NCBI GenBank assembly: GCA_000349905.1 | Contig: KB722736.1 | Span: 472,790-536,789, forward strand | DNA: 64,000 nucleotides | Origin: Volvariella volvacea V23 | Taxonomy: Eukaryota > Basidiomycota > Agaricomycetes > Agaricales > Pluteaceae | Direction: 5' to 3' | Part shown: positions 1-10,288 of the stretch, in pieces | Numbering within the stretch: the first letter of the stretch is position 1 | Layout: each line of letters opens with the position of its first letter | Translations under genes and position numbers: made by a program | The notes under the pieces: generated by a model | The model's database searches: none | Told to the model about the DNA's origin: nothing | Seen by the model: the letters and a program-made list of their open reading frames with translations, nothing else

Positions 1-84
1 GCTGTGCAATATGTTCCCACCTGCGGTGGGGAGGAATGAAAGTTCGGCTGCGACGAAATGTAGGGCGCCAACTCGGAAGAGCAT
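1..84 (-). CDS. Possible N-terminus of a gene leaving the left edge
   Basis: An ATG at 84 on the minus strand opens a frame that stays open to the window edge (28 codons). The encoded start, MLFRVGALHFVAAELSFLP, is hydrophobic and could be a signal anchor. I do not recognise the family, and so short an open frame can occur by chance. The adjoining DNA outside the window would decide. Confidence 0.2.
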   Translation of the reverse strand, partial: MLFRVGALHFVAAELSFLPTAGGNILHS

Positions 85-514
85 GCCGGTTTAGTCCAGA
101 GTGAGCTTGGGCCCTGAGGAGAATGCTCCCCGGGGTGAGGGCTGCCAGAAGAGGGGGAAGTGACCATATGGGGATGCCGATGGCCAGAGGCGACCGCCTT
201 GGCTCGCGGAAATTCTGAGCGGTCGCAGCAGACAAGCGACGAAATAAATGTCAAGGCGATGCTGCTAAACGTATTGAGCGCCATCAGCAGCGATGGTCGT
301 TGAGAGTGCTGGAACGAAGCGAGGACCAATGGGAAATGGAGGACTGGATTCAGGGCCGTGGCACTCAAGACGGTCCTCATGACCTTCTTTGCCTTTTCAA
401 CCCGCAAATCGGACGACCTTGCTCTGCATGCATTTCTCCTCTTAATCTCTCCTTTCTCCACACCCCGTCCCCATCTCGCCGTCGTCTGCCGCGGTGGCAA
501 GCCGAGCACCCACC
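85..514. other. 5' flank without a convincing gene
   Basis: I see no supported gene here. From about 430 to 510 the plus strand is pyrimidine-rich (cttaatctctcctttctcc), as fungal core promoters often are. It lies directly before the ATG at 515 and probably holds the promoter and 5' UTR of that gene. Confidence 0.4.
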
Positions 515-2974
515 ATGTCCTCCTCCGTCTTCGCTGCTACCACCGTAACGACGGTGCAACCAAGCCCAGTCTGCTACGATAGGGTTGTCCGATTCGACCA
601 AGAATGCGTCCTCATCCCAGATCCCCAGCCATCAAAACGCGCCCGAATGCTGACCAAGTCTTACTCCCTGCCGTTGTGGAAGAAACGGCATTCAACCAGT
701 CCAGCAGCAGATTCGGAAGCAAATGATGACCCGACTTCGTCTTCCCCACACCCGGACGATACCCACGTTGTTATCAAAGTGCCAATACCGATGTATGAAA
801 CTTACATCTCGCTTTATTAGTTTTGCTAATGAGCTCTACTGTACAGTTTCAACAGGTCGCCTCGCTCCCCGAGTCGTGGCCGCACATCAGCTGCTCCCGC
901 ACAACCTCTTTCTCCCTGCCTCGTCCACCGGACGCCGCCTACATCCGACGGTCCCACCAAATCCAGCGGCACCACAACCAGACCCGCACCGACCCGTCGG
1001 GGTTCCCTTCCTCCCCCAGGTACATCTCCGCGAAAACACGCATCAGCGCTCACAGTCCCTCTCCGCGAATGCTGCCCGAATTGTGTTGCAATCACCGAAG
1101 AATGTCTCAGGGAAGGGGATGATTGGAAGGAAAAATTTACCAGGGGTGCGAGAAGACGGCGGAGCGCCAGTTTGGACTCGACTGCGAATTCAGGTCCAGG
1201 AACGTTTGGGGGTGTGGTTGCTGTTGATGGACACAGTCGGGCTACAGTCTCCTCGTCGTCATCCACGTCCGCGTCCACATCCACCACGACGACGCGGGCG
1301 ACAACATCAACATCGCCATCATCGGTTCTGGAACCTGCGTCCCCCGTTGTTCCGCCCTTTGCCCCAGGGCTGTTTATCACCGTGGATGAAGTCGATAAGA
1401 GGAGAAAGTCGCTCGAGCACCTCAATGGCACCGATGGGTCTGGATCGGAACCTGGATCGTCTGGAACGTTTTCAGGTTGTTCATCCCTCCAGAGACTCAG
1501 GAAGCCCTTGGAAAGGGACTCGTCCGCTTCATCGTCGGATGAGCTCAATACCCCTGTTGATTTAATTCCTCCTCAACATTTACCCAGGAAAGCTTCACCT
1601 ATTTTTGAAGAGGAGGACGAAGATCAATTGTTCCCTTTACCTTCGCCTCGTCGTTCGCCGAACTCCTCACCCGTGCCTTCGGGGAATACTTCGCCTGCCG
1701 CTTCATTGAATGGATCCCCTGCACCAAGTCCGAATGCGTCGTCTTCCTGTCTCGGGTTAGCAACGAAGTGCTTGTTGGGGTGTAAAAACACTTCAAAGGA
1801 CAGTCTTTCTCGATCATCTGAAGGTGGTAGCGGGTGCAAGTGCTCCGCCAAACGCTGCAAGCCCAAGTTCCTCTCCCCCGAAACAGCAAAACAGAGAACC
1901 ACGCTAACTTCATCACCCACCCCTTCCTCCGCTTCGTCCACCTCTTCTCTATGCTCGACTTCCTCCCCGGTCACTCCGACTCCGTTTATCATCGGTTCAG
2001 CTGCGGTCCCGCCTTCAATGGTGCTGAACAGTCGTTCCACCGGGTCTTCGTCTTCGCTCACGAAGCAACAGCGCCGACTTCAAGAGGAGGATCAGGTACC
2101 GCTTTTGGGTGGTGGAGAGGAAGATGGGGATCCTCCATCACCGGTGGTGCTCCATCCTTCTTTGCAGAGAAAGGAACGACGCTCGCCAACACCATCTTCA
2201 GCGGTAAAACCGGAAATGGCATCCGCCTCATCCGGGCCAGTATCGATATTGGCGCCAAAACCGGCACCTGCGCCCGTGCTGCCGCCCGTGTCCTCGTCAC
2301 CGCAACCGCAACCACAACCGCCATCACGCACATCCTCGCCCCTCATCCCATCTCTGAGGTCTAAGCGATCGTCGCCGCCTCTGTCTATACCCATCCCACT
2401 ATCCACCAGCCACTCTCGTTCAAGTTCCGTTCCGTCTTCCTCTCCCGCTTCGGCCGCACCAGCACCAGCATCGCCAGTTAAGACATCGTTCTTGTCGAAG
2501 CTGCACATTCACACGCACGGACACTCACAGTCCGTGCCGCACGCTGGACAGGGCCAGGCGCAGCGCTCGAGCACACCATCACCACCGCTCGTGCCGACTG
2601 CTCCTTCGTCTCCGACCTCGCCAACTCGGTCGTCTACCTTCCCCTCCGCCGGTTCTTCCTCTCCCAGTCTCTCAAGACGCGCCCCCAGCTCCGGCTCCGG
2701 CTCCGGCTCAGGCCTAGGCACAGTCGACAGCTTTGGCCGCCTTCATCACCATGGTCATCAACACACCGACAGCCACGCCAGCGCGTCCAGCACCTCCACA
2801 GCCACCGACGAGCGCCAGCCCAAGAAGCAGGGCTCGTTCTCACTCGGCTCGCTTCCGATCAGCATACCCACCCTGCAAAAGTCGTCCAGGTCAAAGGGAA
2901 GCTCGATATTCAAAGCCGGCGCGGACGTGTTGAGGGGCATGCATGCGGGTGGCGTTGGCTTTGGGTCGCCGTGA
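515..2974 (+). CDS. Conserved Ser/Pro-rich basidiomycete protein, function unknown
   Basis: Two exons: 515-792 and 847-2974, with a 54-nt GT-AG intron at 793-846. The splice restores the frame exactly and gives about 801 residues. The N-terminal part holds what look like ordered motifs: VRFDQECVLIPDPQPSKRAR followed by MLTKSYSLPLWKKR, and after the intron CCPNCVAITEECLREGDDW with KEKFTRGARRRRS. The remainder is low-complexity Ser/Pro/Thr sequence with a GSGSGSG tract near residue 725. The basic clusters would suit nuclear localisation, which is inference. I do not recognise a characterised domain. The ATG at 515 was chosen because it precedes the motif-bearing exon with no earlier ATG in a plausible frame. 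The pyrimidine-rich sequence after the stop may be 3' UTR. Confidence 0.75.
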
Positions 2975-4465
2975 TCTTTGTTTTGTGTTTTATGTTTTTT
3001 TTTGCGATATATGCGGCTTCGTAGGGAGGGACGGGAAGGGGCGAGTTGTATCATTGTGTTGAAGGTTGATATATGGATATGGGTGTTGGGACAGCTTGCG
3101 TGGTCCCTTCGGCACCGGCAGCAGCAGCAGAAGCAGCATAGTGGCTGAAGCTGTAGGGTGAGGTTGTCCAGGTTGCTGCGGAATTTTGATGATGACTCAC
3201 GCGTGCATTGCTGTCCTTTCTAGGTCGGGACCGTCCTGACGGCCTGAACATCGCGCCCCTGGTGCGTCCCCTCACGCGGCTTTATTGGCGCTGCTGGGCA
3301 CTGCTGTGGGTGCTGCCGTCTTATGTGCTGCGTGCACCCCTTCCATTGCCTCTTGTCCTACGCAATCACCCCAATCCTGGTCTCGTCACCGCCCCTCTCT
3401 CATCCCCGCTTCCACTCTCGTCCATCTCATCCTGCTATCTCTACACCTACTCGCTCTAACGACATTAACGCTACCTTACGACTCATAATGTCCTTTTTTA
3501 ATCCTTAATCCCTTTTTCGTTCTCACCCCCCACCTTTCATCATTTCCCTGCTTCTTGGTCCATAATCCATCCTTGTTGTCTCTGCCCTCTGTGGTTTACT
3601 CAATACCTTGTCTTGCCTCCCTTTGAGGGTAATGTCCATACTTAATCCACCACCTTTACATACCACATATACATACATACCATATCATACCATACCTCTT
3701 CGTACTTACATCTACATATTTCCCACCTCAACCTTGGACTCTGGGGTGTCAAAACTGCACCGGCCCATTACGACACAACCTTGGTACACTCACTCACTTA
3801 CCCATTGGCTTTTTCTTCCTCTTCTTCCTCTCCCTCATCCTTACATACATGTCTGTCCACTGAAGTTGCTCATTTGTTTTTATTTTGTTTTTTTGTGTCA
3901 AATGCCTTATCTCAAGGTTTTATTTTTCTTTTCTTTCCTTTTATCTTTTTCTTTAGCTTTAAAGTGGTTCTCATGTAAAGGTGTATTATTATTATATAGC
4001 ACTTATTTTTTGGAGATGGATCTTGCTTGAAAAGTTGAGTTGTACATGTGTGTGAAATTGATTACCTTGCTTGCAAGGTGTGACAATAATGGATAAAAAC
4101 ATTGCATTATTTCTCAGTTGTGAGAAAAGCAATATATATCTTATTAAACAAAATAGATAAAACCCTAAATATATTTATAAACATATTATATTTTTAGGAC
4201 TATAAATTATCTTTGCTAAGCATTATATTATCATGTTTTATTATAAAGCTTTAGCTTGGGGTATTTATTGCAATAATTTTGTCTTTAATAACTAAAATTC
4301 TAGAAATGCTTTAATTCTTAATCTAACTTTTTTAAATCTGGATTACTGGTATAATTTATTCTTGTATTCTTTTGGTATAATCTATCTTTAATAAGCATTT
4401 ATTTTCTTTATATTTTTTCCTTAAGTTCAATGTATTTTTAAGGCTTTTATACCTTGTATTTGATG
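2975..4465. other. Gene-free stretch: pyrimidine-rich tract, then AT-rich DNA
   Basis: About 3330-3860 the plus strand is strongly C/T-rich. From about 3880 to 4465 the sequence becomes very AT-rich, with TATTTT-type runs and no codon-like structure. I see no gene. The first part may be the 3' UTR or terminator of the upstream gene. The second resembles AT-rich, repeat-decayed DNA around the adjoining LTR. Confidence 0.5.
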
Positions 4466-5112
4466 TTATTTGTTGGGGGAAAAGCAAATACTCAGATTTT
4501 ATTCCTAAGCGAAGAAATATAAGTAAAGGTGTGGAAAGAAGAGGCTAGCTTGTAGTCCGCTTACCTATTCCCAAGCAAAGAATCTTTAAAGCTGGGGAAT
4601 AGGTGGCGAGAGCAGTATGGTATATATACTACTTGAAGATAAATAAAGATAAATAAAAGGATATAATCTCTTGGGTGAAGAGAAGTAGGGGGGGGGTAAG
4701 AATGAACATAGCCAAGTGGGAGTTCTGAGCAAAGAGTGTAGCACACAGACCAGGGGACACGTAAGCTGGGTCGGCATGTACGCATAAGCCTGTGTCATGC
4801 GCAGTCAATGTGGGAGTGGACGGGGTCATAAGAGGTCATAACTGATCTTTTGACTCAACACATATCCGTCTAGAACAAGATCAAGCCATCAGATGCAATA
4901 AAGAACAAAGGGTATACCATATGTGGGAAGACAGAGATGGGTAAAGTGGGAATGGGTATCATAGATGAGGGTGTAGGGTATGGATAAGTGGATGTGTGTA
5001 AGTAATGGCGGTGTGTAAAAGGGAGAATGGGGTAGTATGTATTATGTATTGAAGATATAGTAAGGAGGATGTAGCAGAAAAAGGAAAAGAAAAGGGAAAT
5101 GAGATAATGAAG

Positions 5113-5193
5113 ATGCTTGGTGGGTGTCTGGATTTGAGTGTAGACATTTGGTCAGTGCCTATAGATGGTGTGTAAATGCTTGGTGGGTGTCTG
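5113..5193. repeat. Short direct repeat inside the LTR
   Basis: The 18-nt sequence ATGCTTGGTGGGTGTCTG occurs at 5113-5130 and again at 5176-5193, a 63-bp period. It probably belongs to the LTR itself. Confidence 0.8.
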
Positions 5194-5208
5194 AATGTCA
5201 GGTGTTTA

Positions 5209-5235
5209 TGTCAGGAGCTCTTACGAGCCCTGACA
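5209..5235. repeat. Palindromic LTR terminus
   Basis: TGTCAGG at 5209-5215 and CCTGACA at 5229-5235 form an inverted repeat. Inner GCTC and GAGC segments extend it around a TTAC loop, with one bulged A. The arm TGTCAGG also occurs directly at 5196-5202. The hairpin ends exactly at the LTR boundary. Confidence 0.75.
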
Positions 5236-5240
5236 TTATT

Positions 5241-5528
5241 GCAGTAGTATTAATACTGAATAAATAATAAAGTAGTAGGTATGAAGAATGTATAAAAAGA
5301 TAAGATATACAGGAGTAATTCATAATAAATATAGTTGGCAAACCAATAATTATTTTAATTATATCCAAGATAAAATTATCAAATTATAAAATTAATGAGC
5401 ATAATGTATAACAAGAAAATATCAGGTATAAAATTATGTATAAAAATCAAAAGCAAAGATAGCATTAAAGCAAAAAGAAACCCTCTATCTTCAAGAGCAT
5501 CAAAAATAGATATGGCTGAAAAAATCAA
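5241..5528. other. AT-rich spacer between LTR and tRNA
   Basis: A/T-rich sequence (for example aataataaagtagtaggtatg and aaaattaatgagcataatg) with no gene visible. It follows the 3' end of the minus-strand tRNA. Confidence 0.5.
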
Positions 5529-5616
5529 CTGCCCCAGTGAGGCTCGAACTCACGACCTTCCGATCACGTGGCAAATTGTAACAGTCGGACGCTGTAACCA
5601 ACTCAGCCATGGGGCA
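5529..5616 (-). tRNA. tRNA-Asn(GTT) with a 14-nt intron
   Basis: Read on the minus strand, a full cloverleaf forms. The acceptor stem is TGCCCCA with TGGGGCA and discriminator G (5529). The D arm is GCTG/CAGC, the anticodon stem TCCGA/TCGGA, the variable loop AGGTC, and the T arm GTGAG-TTCGAGC-CTCAC. The anticodon loop reads C-T-G-T-T-A, so the anticodon is GTT (Asn). Fourteen extra bases at 5565-5578 (CAATTTGCCACGTG on the minus strand) lie between positions 37 and 38, the canonical place for a nuclear tRNA intron. The total is 88 nt, 74 after splicing. A 3' CCA is not encoded, as expected in eukaryotes. Confidence 0.95.
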
Positions 5617-5935
5617 CTTATTTTCCTGTTACGTATTACATCACAAGACCCGACAGGATTGCACAAGAGAAAGAAATGGACAGCAATACGCTCTATATCA
5701 GTAGAGTTGTCTACGAAAATGATTATTAAGTGCGTAGGATCTGATGAATATGGAATGTGTGACTAGAGGGGACAGAAAGCGCAGAAAGCGGCAGAAGCGA
5801 TAGCAACCATGGTTGCAGAAGATGATAAGCATATACGTACTTGAATTGCCTCCAACGCCATCATTCTTACTCTTCCCCGTCCCCGCAGATGGTCAGTTCA
5901 AAGCCCGAGGCTCACGTCGAACTCGAATCTGAGCC
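5617..5935. other. Spacer between tRNA and proline dehydrogenase
   Basis: It contains the upstream flank of the tRNA and the downstream flank of the proline dehydrogenase gene. I see no further gene. Confidence 0.5.
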
Positions 5936-8340
5936 CTAGCTTGAAGCGCGAGACCTGAACAGCCGTTTCTTAATCTCTCTAACCGCTCGTTGTTTCTCCC
6001 TCTCCGCACCACCACCGCCCAGCACGGATTTGTTCTCGATAGCGCGACGACTTAGGTATGGCATTACCTGTCAATGGGTGATATCGTTAGTGTGATGCGT
6101 CGGGAGGGAAGAGAACGTGGTGCGTACTTCTGAAAGTGCGCCATACGGTACGTATCTAGGCAAGATATTAACGTGATGAAAACGCCGCAGAAGTGGGTAT
6201 ATACGTACTTGATGATCAACGGCGAATTCGACATTGTGCTGTTAACCAGCCAATCCGTCAAGTCATCGCTCATACCTTTAAAAACGATGCCAGGGTCAAT
6301 ATTAAATCACGCATCCAAGGCGAAAAAGAGAGCCGGGAAGAGAGACGAGCATATATGCGCGAACGTACCGTATAGTTGCCCTATAGCGACTCTCTCCACG
6401 ACGGAGTCGGGTATGCTAACCACCTTGCTCTCACTACGTGGCTCTTCAGACTCAACCGCCTCCTTCGCCAGCCCATTCTTAACCAGCTCATCCAGTATCG
6501 TTCGGCAGCTATTCCAGTTATGTGTCCCAAACAGGAGTCCAACTCGTGGTATTGAATCGGAGCTTGAGCTCGATGTCACTGCTAATGCTAAGGCGGGGGT
6601 GGGCGTATCTTCTTTGGGCCGAGCCCACCAACTCGTAGGCCACCACGCCGAAGACGAAGTGGAGGGTGGCGAAGGGACTATCGTCTTTCTCGCGGACAAA
6701 GGAGAAGCCGAAGAAGCCACTATATCATCCCTCACAGCCTTGATCAACATCTTGACGCATTCATTGTAACACCTATCCGTGTCGTCCTTTGTCAACCAAA
6801 CTGGCGGATGCGAATCGGGAGATATTGACAATGACCCGTAATGTGACGAGTGCTTTTCTTGAGAACTAGGTTCGCCAGTTTGGGCACTGTCGCTACTGGG
6901 GTGTCCGTGAGCGGATAGCTCGTGTGGATGGTATGCGCCGCGGACGAGTTTAACGCCAAGGGAGTATGAGTTGGCCTTAGCATGTTGAAGAGCTCGTTCG
7001 AGGTGTTCCGGCGTTCTAGATGGATGGTGAAGAGGAGTACGGCTGATGAGCATTAAGGGAAGCTTACCTCCGTAGATAAGCTTGATATGTACCGTAAATT
7101 AGAGGTTGCACGGGTTGAATGATCTCTTCTGGCACGATACGGTTAAATTTCTCGGATAATGATAGGGTATATGCGTCTATCGCAGGTTGATACCAGCTGT
7201 CGTTCACGAAAGCTTGAACTTAGTATCGAAAAGAAGGTGAATAGCAGAAACCTACCTATATTCCGCGTCCACAATGATTTTGACTCCCCTCTCTTTCGCA
7301 CGAGAACATACTCTCTCTAAATCACCCTTAAGTTCTTTCAGAGATGCGATTTCTTCTTTGCTCAAATACTTCGATATTGCTCCTTCTTCTGATAAAATAT
7401 CCAAGTCTGATGATTCTGGATTACCGGGGAAGGGGATAGCAGGGCCCAAGCGAGAGGCAAGAATGTGTTTTGATAGGTTGATAAGAGCATGGGCATCAGG
7501 AAGTAACGCAGTCTACGTTATCATCAACCTTAGCACGCTGCCACACATTCGGCCATGATAACGGAAACATACCAGTTTGAGAGCAACCCAGGTCTTCCTT
7601 GCTCCTCCTTCGCTCCGTCCTTGCCCACCGGCCCCGGCGCCGACACCGTTTCTGGTGTTGTTATCTTCAAACTCGGCAGCGACATCTATACACCGAATCA
7701 TTTCTTCGATAATCCGTTTGTGTGGGTTTGTAGAACCGGAACCGGAACCAGAAGCTTCATCCTCGTCTACTTCGACTGAATAGGCGAAAAGCGCTCCTTT
7801 GTTTTGCGCACGCAATATACGGAGAAGGGGAACAGTTTCAGCCGCAGTGTCTCCGCCGACGAACTTTGAAATGGGATGGGTGAGCACGGCGATGCACAGA
7901 ACCGAGAAAAAGCGATATCTATTGCGTACCTGATCAAAGAAGGTCAACCGAACAACACCCTCTGTTATCTGCTTCACTCCTGGCACCCCCATGAGAGTCT
8001 TCAGGATGGTAGGGGAAGCGTCTACCAGGCTTGGGAAGGAGCAGATAGTATAGACAACATACGTGCGGATCAAAGACGAGAGCGAGGGCTGAGAGTACTT
8101 TGCTGGGTCTTCGCTATCTGCATGTAAGATGCCATACGCAGCAAATGCACCTCCTGTGAGAAGAGCGAGTTTGCCAGCTCGACCAAAGCGAAAAGCTCGA
8201 GCAGTAATTGTCCTGTGTTCGGGCTGTGTGCTTGCACATCGCCGAATGCCTGGCCCTCTGGCCCGTGAAGCGCCACGTACGATGTGGCGACTCATAGTCG
8301 ATGATAGACCTGAGCGAATAACGCCGGACGCAAGGGGCAT
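5936..8340 (-). CDS. PUT1: Proline dehydrogenase, mitochondrial
   Basis: FAD-dependent oxidation of proline to pyrroline-5-carboxylate, the first step of proline catabolism at the mitochondrial inner membrane. Exons on the minus strand: 8340-7930, 7863-7573, 7512-7256, 7196-7068, 7015-6369, 6275-6209, 6155-6128 and 6067-5936, with introns of 52-93 nt. Every splice keeps phase. PRODH-fold motifs run in order: FVGGDTAAETVPLLRILRAQ, KTWVALKLTALLP, IIVDAEYS, YGTYQAYL, GVKLVRGAY (barrel strand with the conserved Arg), LLFGTHNWNSC, VAIGQLYGMSDDL and KYVPYGALSEVMPYLSRRA. The N-terminus is Arg/Ser-rich, as in a mitochondrial presequence. The Met at 8340 was chosen for this reason; an upstream in-frame Met at 8487 is possible. 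A Ser-rich insertion of about 40 residues precedes the GTHN motif. The 66-nt first intron (7864-7929) is in frame and stop-free, so retention would add 22 residues. Confidence 0.93.
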
Positions 8341-8571
8341 GATAAGAATGGGGAGCAGAGAAGGGAAAAGCAGGGACCATGGCGGGGCAGAGGAATTTAT
8401 AGCCAGAGTAGCAGGCTGGCAGGAGCGTAATAGCCAACTCCATGAGCCGTGCGTCTGTCCGTTTCCGGATCTTGCTACAAGGTCCAATCGACCCTGTCCG
8501 GCCTAAACATTTATCTTATCTTATCTGCAACAGCCTGATAAAAGCCGCAAGCCACCTTTTCCCGAACCACC

Positions 8572-10092
8572 ATGTCGTCGAACGCATCAATGAACACGCG
8601 CACCCGCCTTGAAATCGACGAGGAAATTTCTCGACTCGAGGCACAGATCGTTCAACTCCGCGTCCGTCGAAACGCACTTGCGCCCATCATGCAAGTCCCC
8701 ATTGAGGTTCTTCAAAAAATCATGGTGGAATATACAAGCGCTGTGGGATCAGTACGATGGCAGCGAATCACTCACGTTTCGCATCACATACGGGAGATCG
8801 CCTTGCATTCCCCCCTTCTCTGGACTTCCATCAACTGTTCAACAATGTCGGCCACCTTGGTTGGTGAAGTCCTTTCCCGCTCCTCCTCGGCACCACTCAC
8901 TGTATGGATCGCGGACCCTAAAGACATAAATATTGCCCACCCAGATAGTGTCATTCCTTTGGTTATGGCTGAAGTGCATCGTATCTCCGATCTCACCATC
9001 TCCGGGTTGTCACGGACATGGGGACCAGATCATGGGGTAGATTTCTCGAAAGCGCCACTCAGGCGCCTACGCCTCTTGCGCTGTGGGACATTCCATCAGG
9101 ATTGGAAGAAATATCCTGATTTAAAGCGCTTACACATTGTGCGCAGCTGTTTTAACGCAGCGCTAATTTCCCAAACATTAATCTCTCTCACGATTGAGGA
9201 ACCTACTCCCGGGACATTGCCGCCCAAGTCGACATTTTACAATATTTTAGTTTCGCTTGTGTCACTTCGCCAATTATAAATATGCAGGCTGCTTACAGCG
9301 ATGGCAAAGCGGACCGAAGTATCCACTGATTCCTCCCCAGATGTCGTTCGACTCCCCTCCCTACGGCGCCTTAGGGCAGTTGAAGGCCTTGAGGAATGTA
9401 TCGATCTTCTCTCTCGTGTTTCATCTTCGCACCTCTCAGATTTTGTTATTGGAGCGGACTCGAAATCCCTCACGTCACTATCCTTACTTGCGAACCTGGT
9501 TATCAAGTTCGCTCCTCCATGCTGCTCTCCCGAGAGCTGCTTCACAATCAGGCTCACCACATTCCGGAAACTCCAGAAAGACCGCAGAGCTGGTCTTAAC
9601 CTGTACAATCACAAGGGTTTGGTGCTCTCCCTCTTCTGGCTTGTTCCTAACGATAAAGAAACATCACTCAATGATGTTCTCAGCGCCCTTTCTCACCTAT
9701 CTGGTTTGAAATCGCTGGAACTCTATACATTATCCTTACACAATCAAATTCTCAATGCTGTTCCGCCATGCAGTTGCACCCAGGAGATATATACGGATAG
9801 TTCTGATGGACCTCGTCGACAGGACATTCCCTTACTAGCCTGTTCCACATGCTGTGAATCCACCGCATCCTTCTATCCCGGGCTTCGCATCTTGAAGGTA
9901 GCCACTCCCAATATCGAGGCCTTTAACCTCCATGCTCTGACCAGGTACATTGCTTATCGCAGTGCCTGCGGCCAACCACTTGAGCGGGTCGTGGTCACAA
10001 TCAACGGAGAGCGAACGCCCGAAAAGCAATTGGTGTTGGATCAAATCCGGCTGATTGGAGGTGTTGTTCGCATTGAAGACACAGATACTTGA
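8572..10092 (+). pseudogene. F-box-like protein, family 1, interrupted by one in-frame TAA
   Basis: The first 235 codons (8572-9279) encode a short coiled coil, EIDEEISRLEAQIVQLRVRR, then an F-box-like segment around VPIEVLQKIMVEY and HVSHHIREIALHSPLLW, then Leu-rich repeats. The TAA at 9277-9279 ends this part. The same frame then stays open from 9280 to 10092 and aligns with family-1 paralogs (RLPSLRRL, CIDLLSRV, a Cys-rich NAVPPCSCTQEIYT block, SFYPGLRILKV, YIAYRSACGQPLERV). No frameshift is present. F-box proteins normally recruit targets to SCF ubiquitin ligases; that role is inferred from the family. No splice pair that removes the TAA is obvious. It could be a young pseudogene, a truncated but expressed protein, or a sequencing error. 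Confidence 0.7.
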
Positions 10093-10288
10093 ACCGGGGT
10101 GGGTTGCACTTACCGACATTTGAATCTTATTCTTAGTAGCACTTAACACTTGTAGTAAAAGTGTTGTACTGTAAATAGCTACTAGGATTACGAGCCCAAT
10201 TTATTAATAATAATAGTAATAGCGTTTATCTTACCTTATCCACAACGACCCTTGTCAGAGCTGTTGAACCAATCACCCTTGAACCTCC

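Larger units (their letters stand above)
4471..5235 (+). mobile_element. Solo LTR of an LTR retrotransposon (Copia-like ends)
   Basis: The 765-bp element begins TGTTGGGGGAAAAGC and ends CCCTGACA, the TG...CA termini of LTRs. It is flanked by a perfect 5-bp direct repeat, TTATT at 4466-4470 and again at 5236-5240, which is the expected target-site duplication. No gag, pol or second LTR is present, so it is a solo LTR left after LTR-LTR recombination. TGTTGG starts are common in Copia LTRs, but without coding sequence the superfamily is inference. The orientation given assumes TGTTGG is the 5' end. It lies about 290 bp from a tRNA gene, on that gene's 3' side. Confidence 0.82.

Noticed and set aside
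826..1548. A 240-codon minus-strand open frame
   Set aside because: It is antisense to the well-supported gene at 515-2974, is Asp/Val/Arg-rich, and lacks a recognisable motif.
5113..5193. Repeats that might be a CRISPR array
   Set aside because: Only two copies of an 18-nt repeat, inside an LTR of a eukaryote; no regular spacers and no cas genes.
9270..9310. An intron removing the TAA at 9277-9279
   Set aside because: There is an AG at 9298, but no donor nearby that keeps the paralog alignment; the flanking residues align collinearly without removal.
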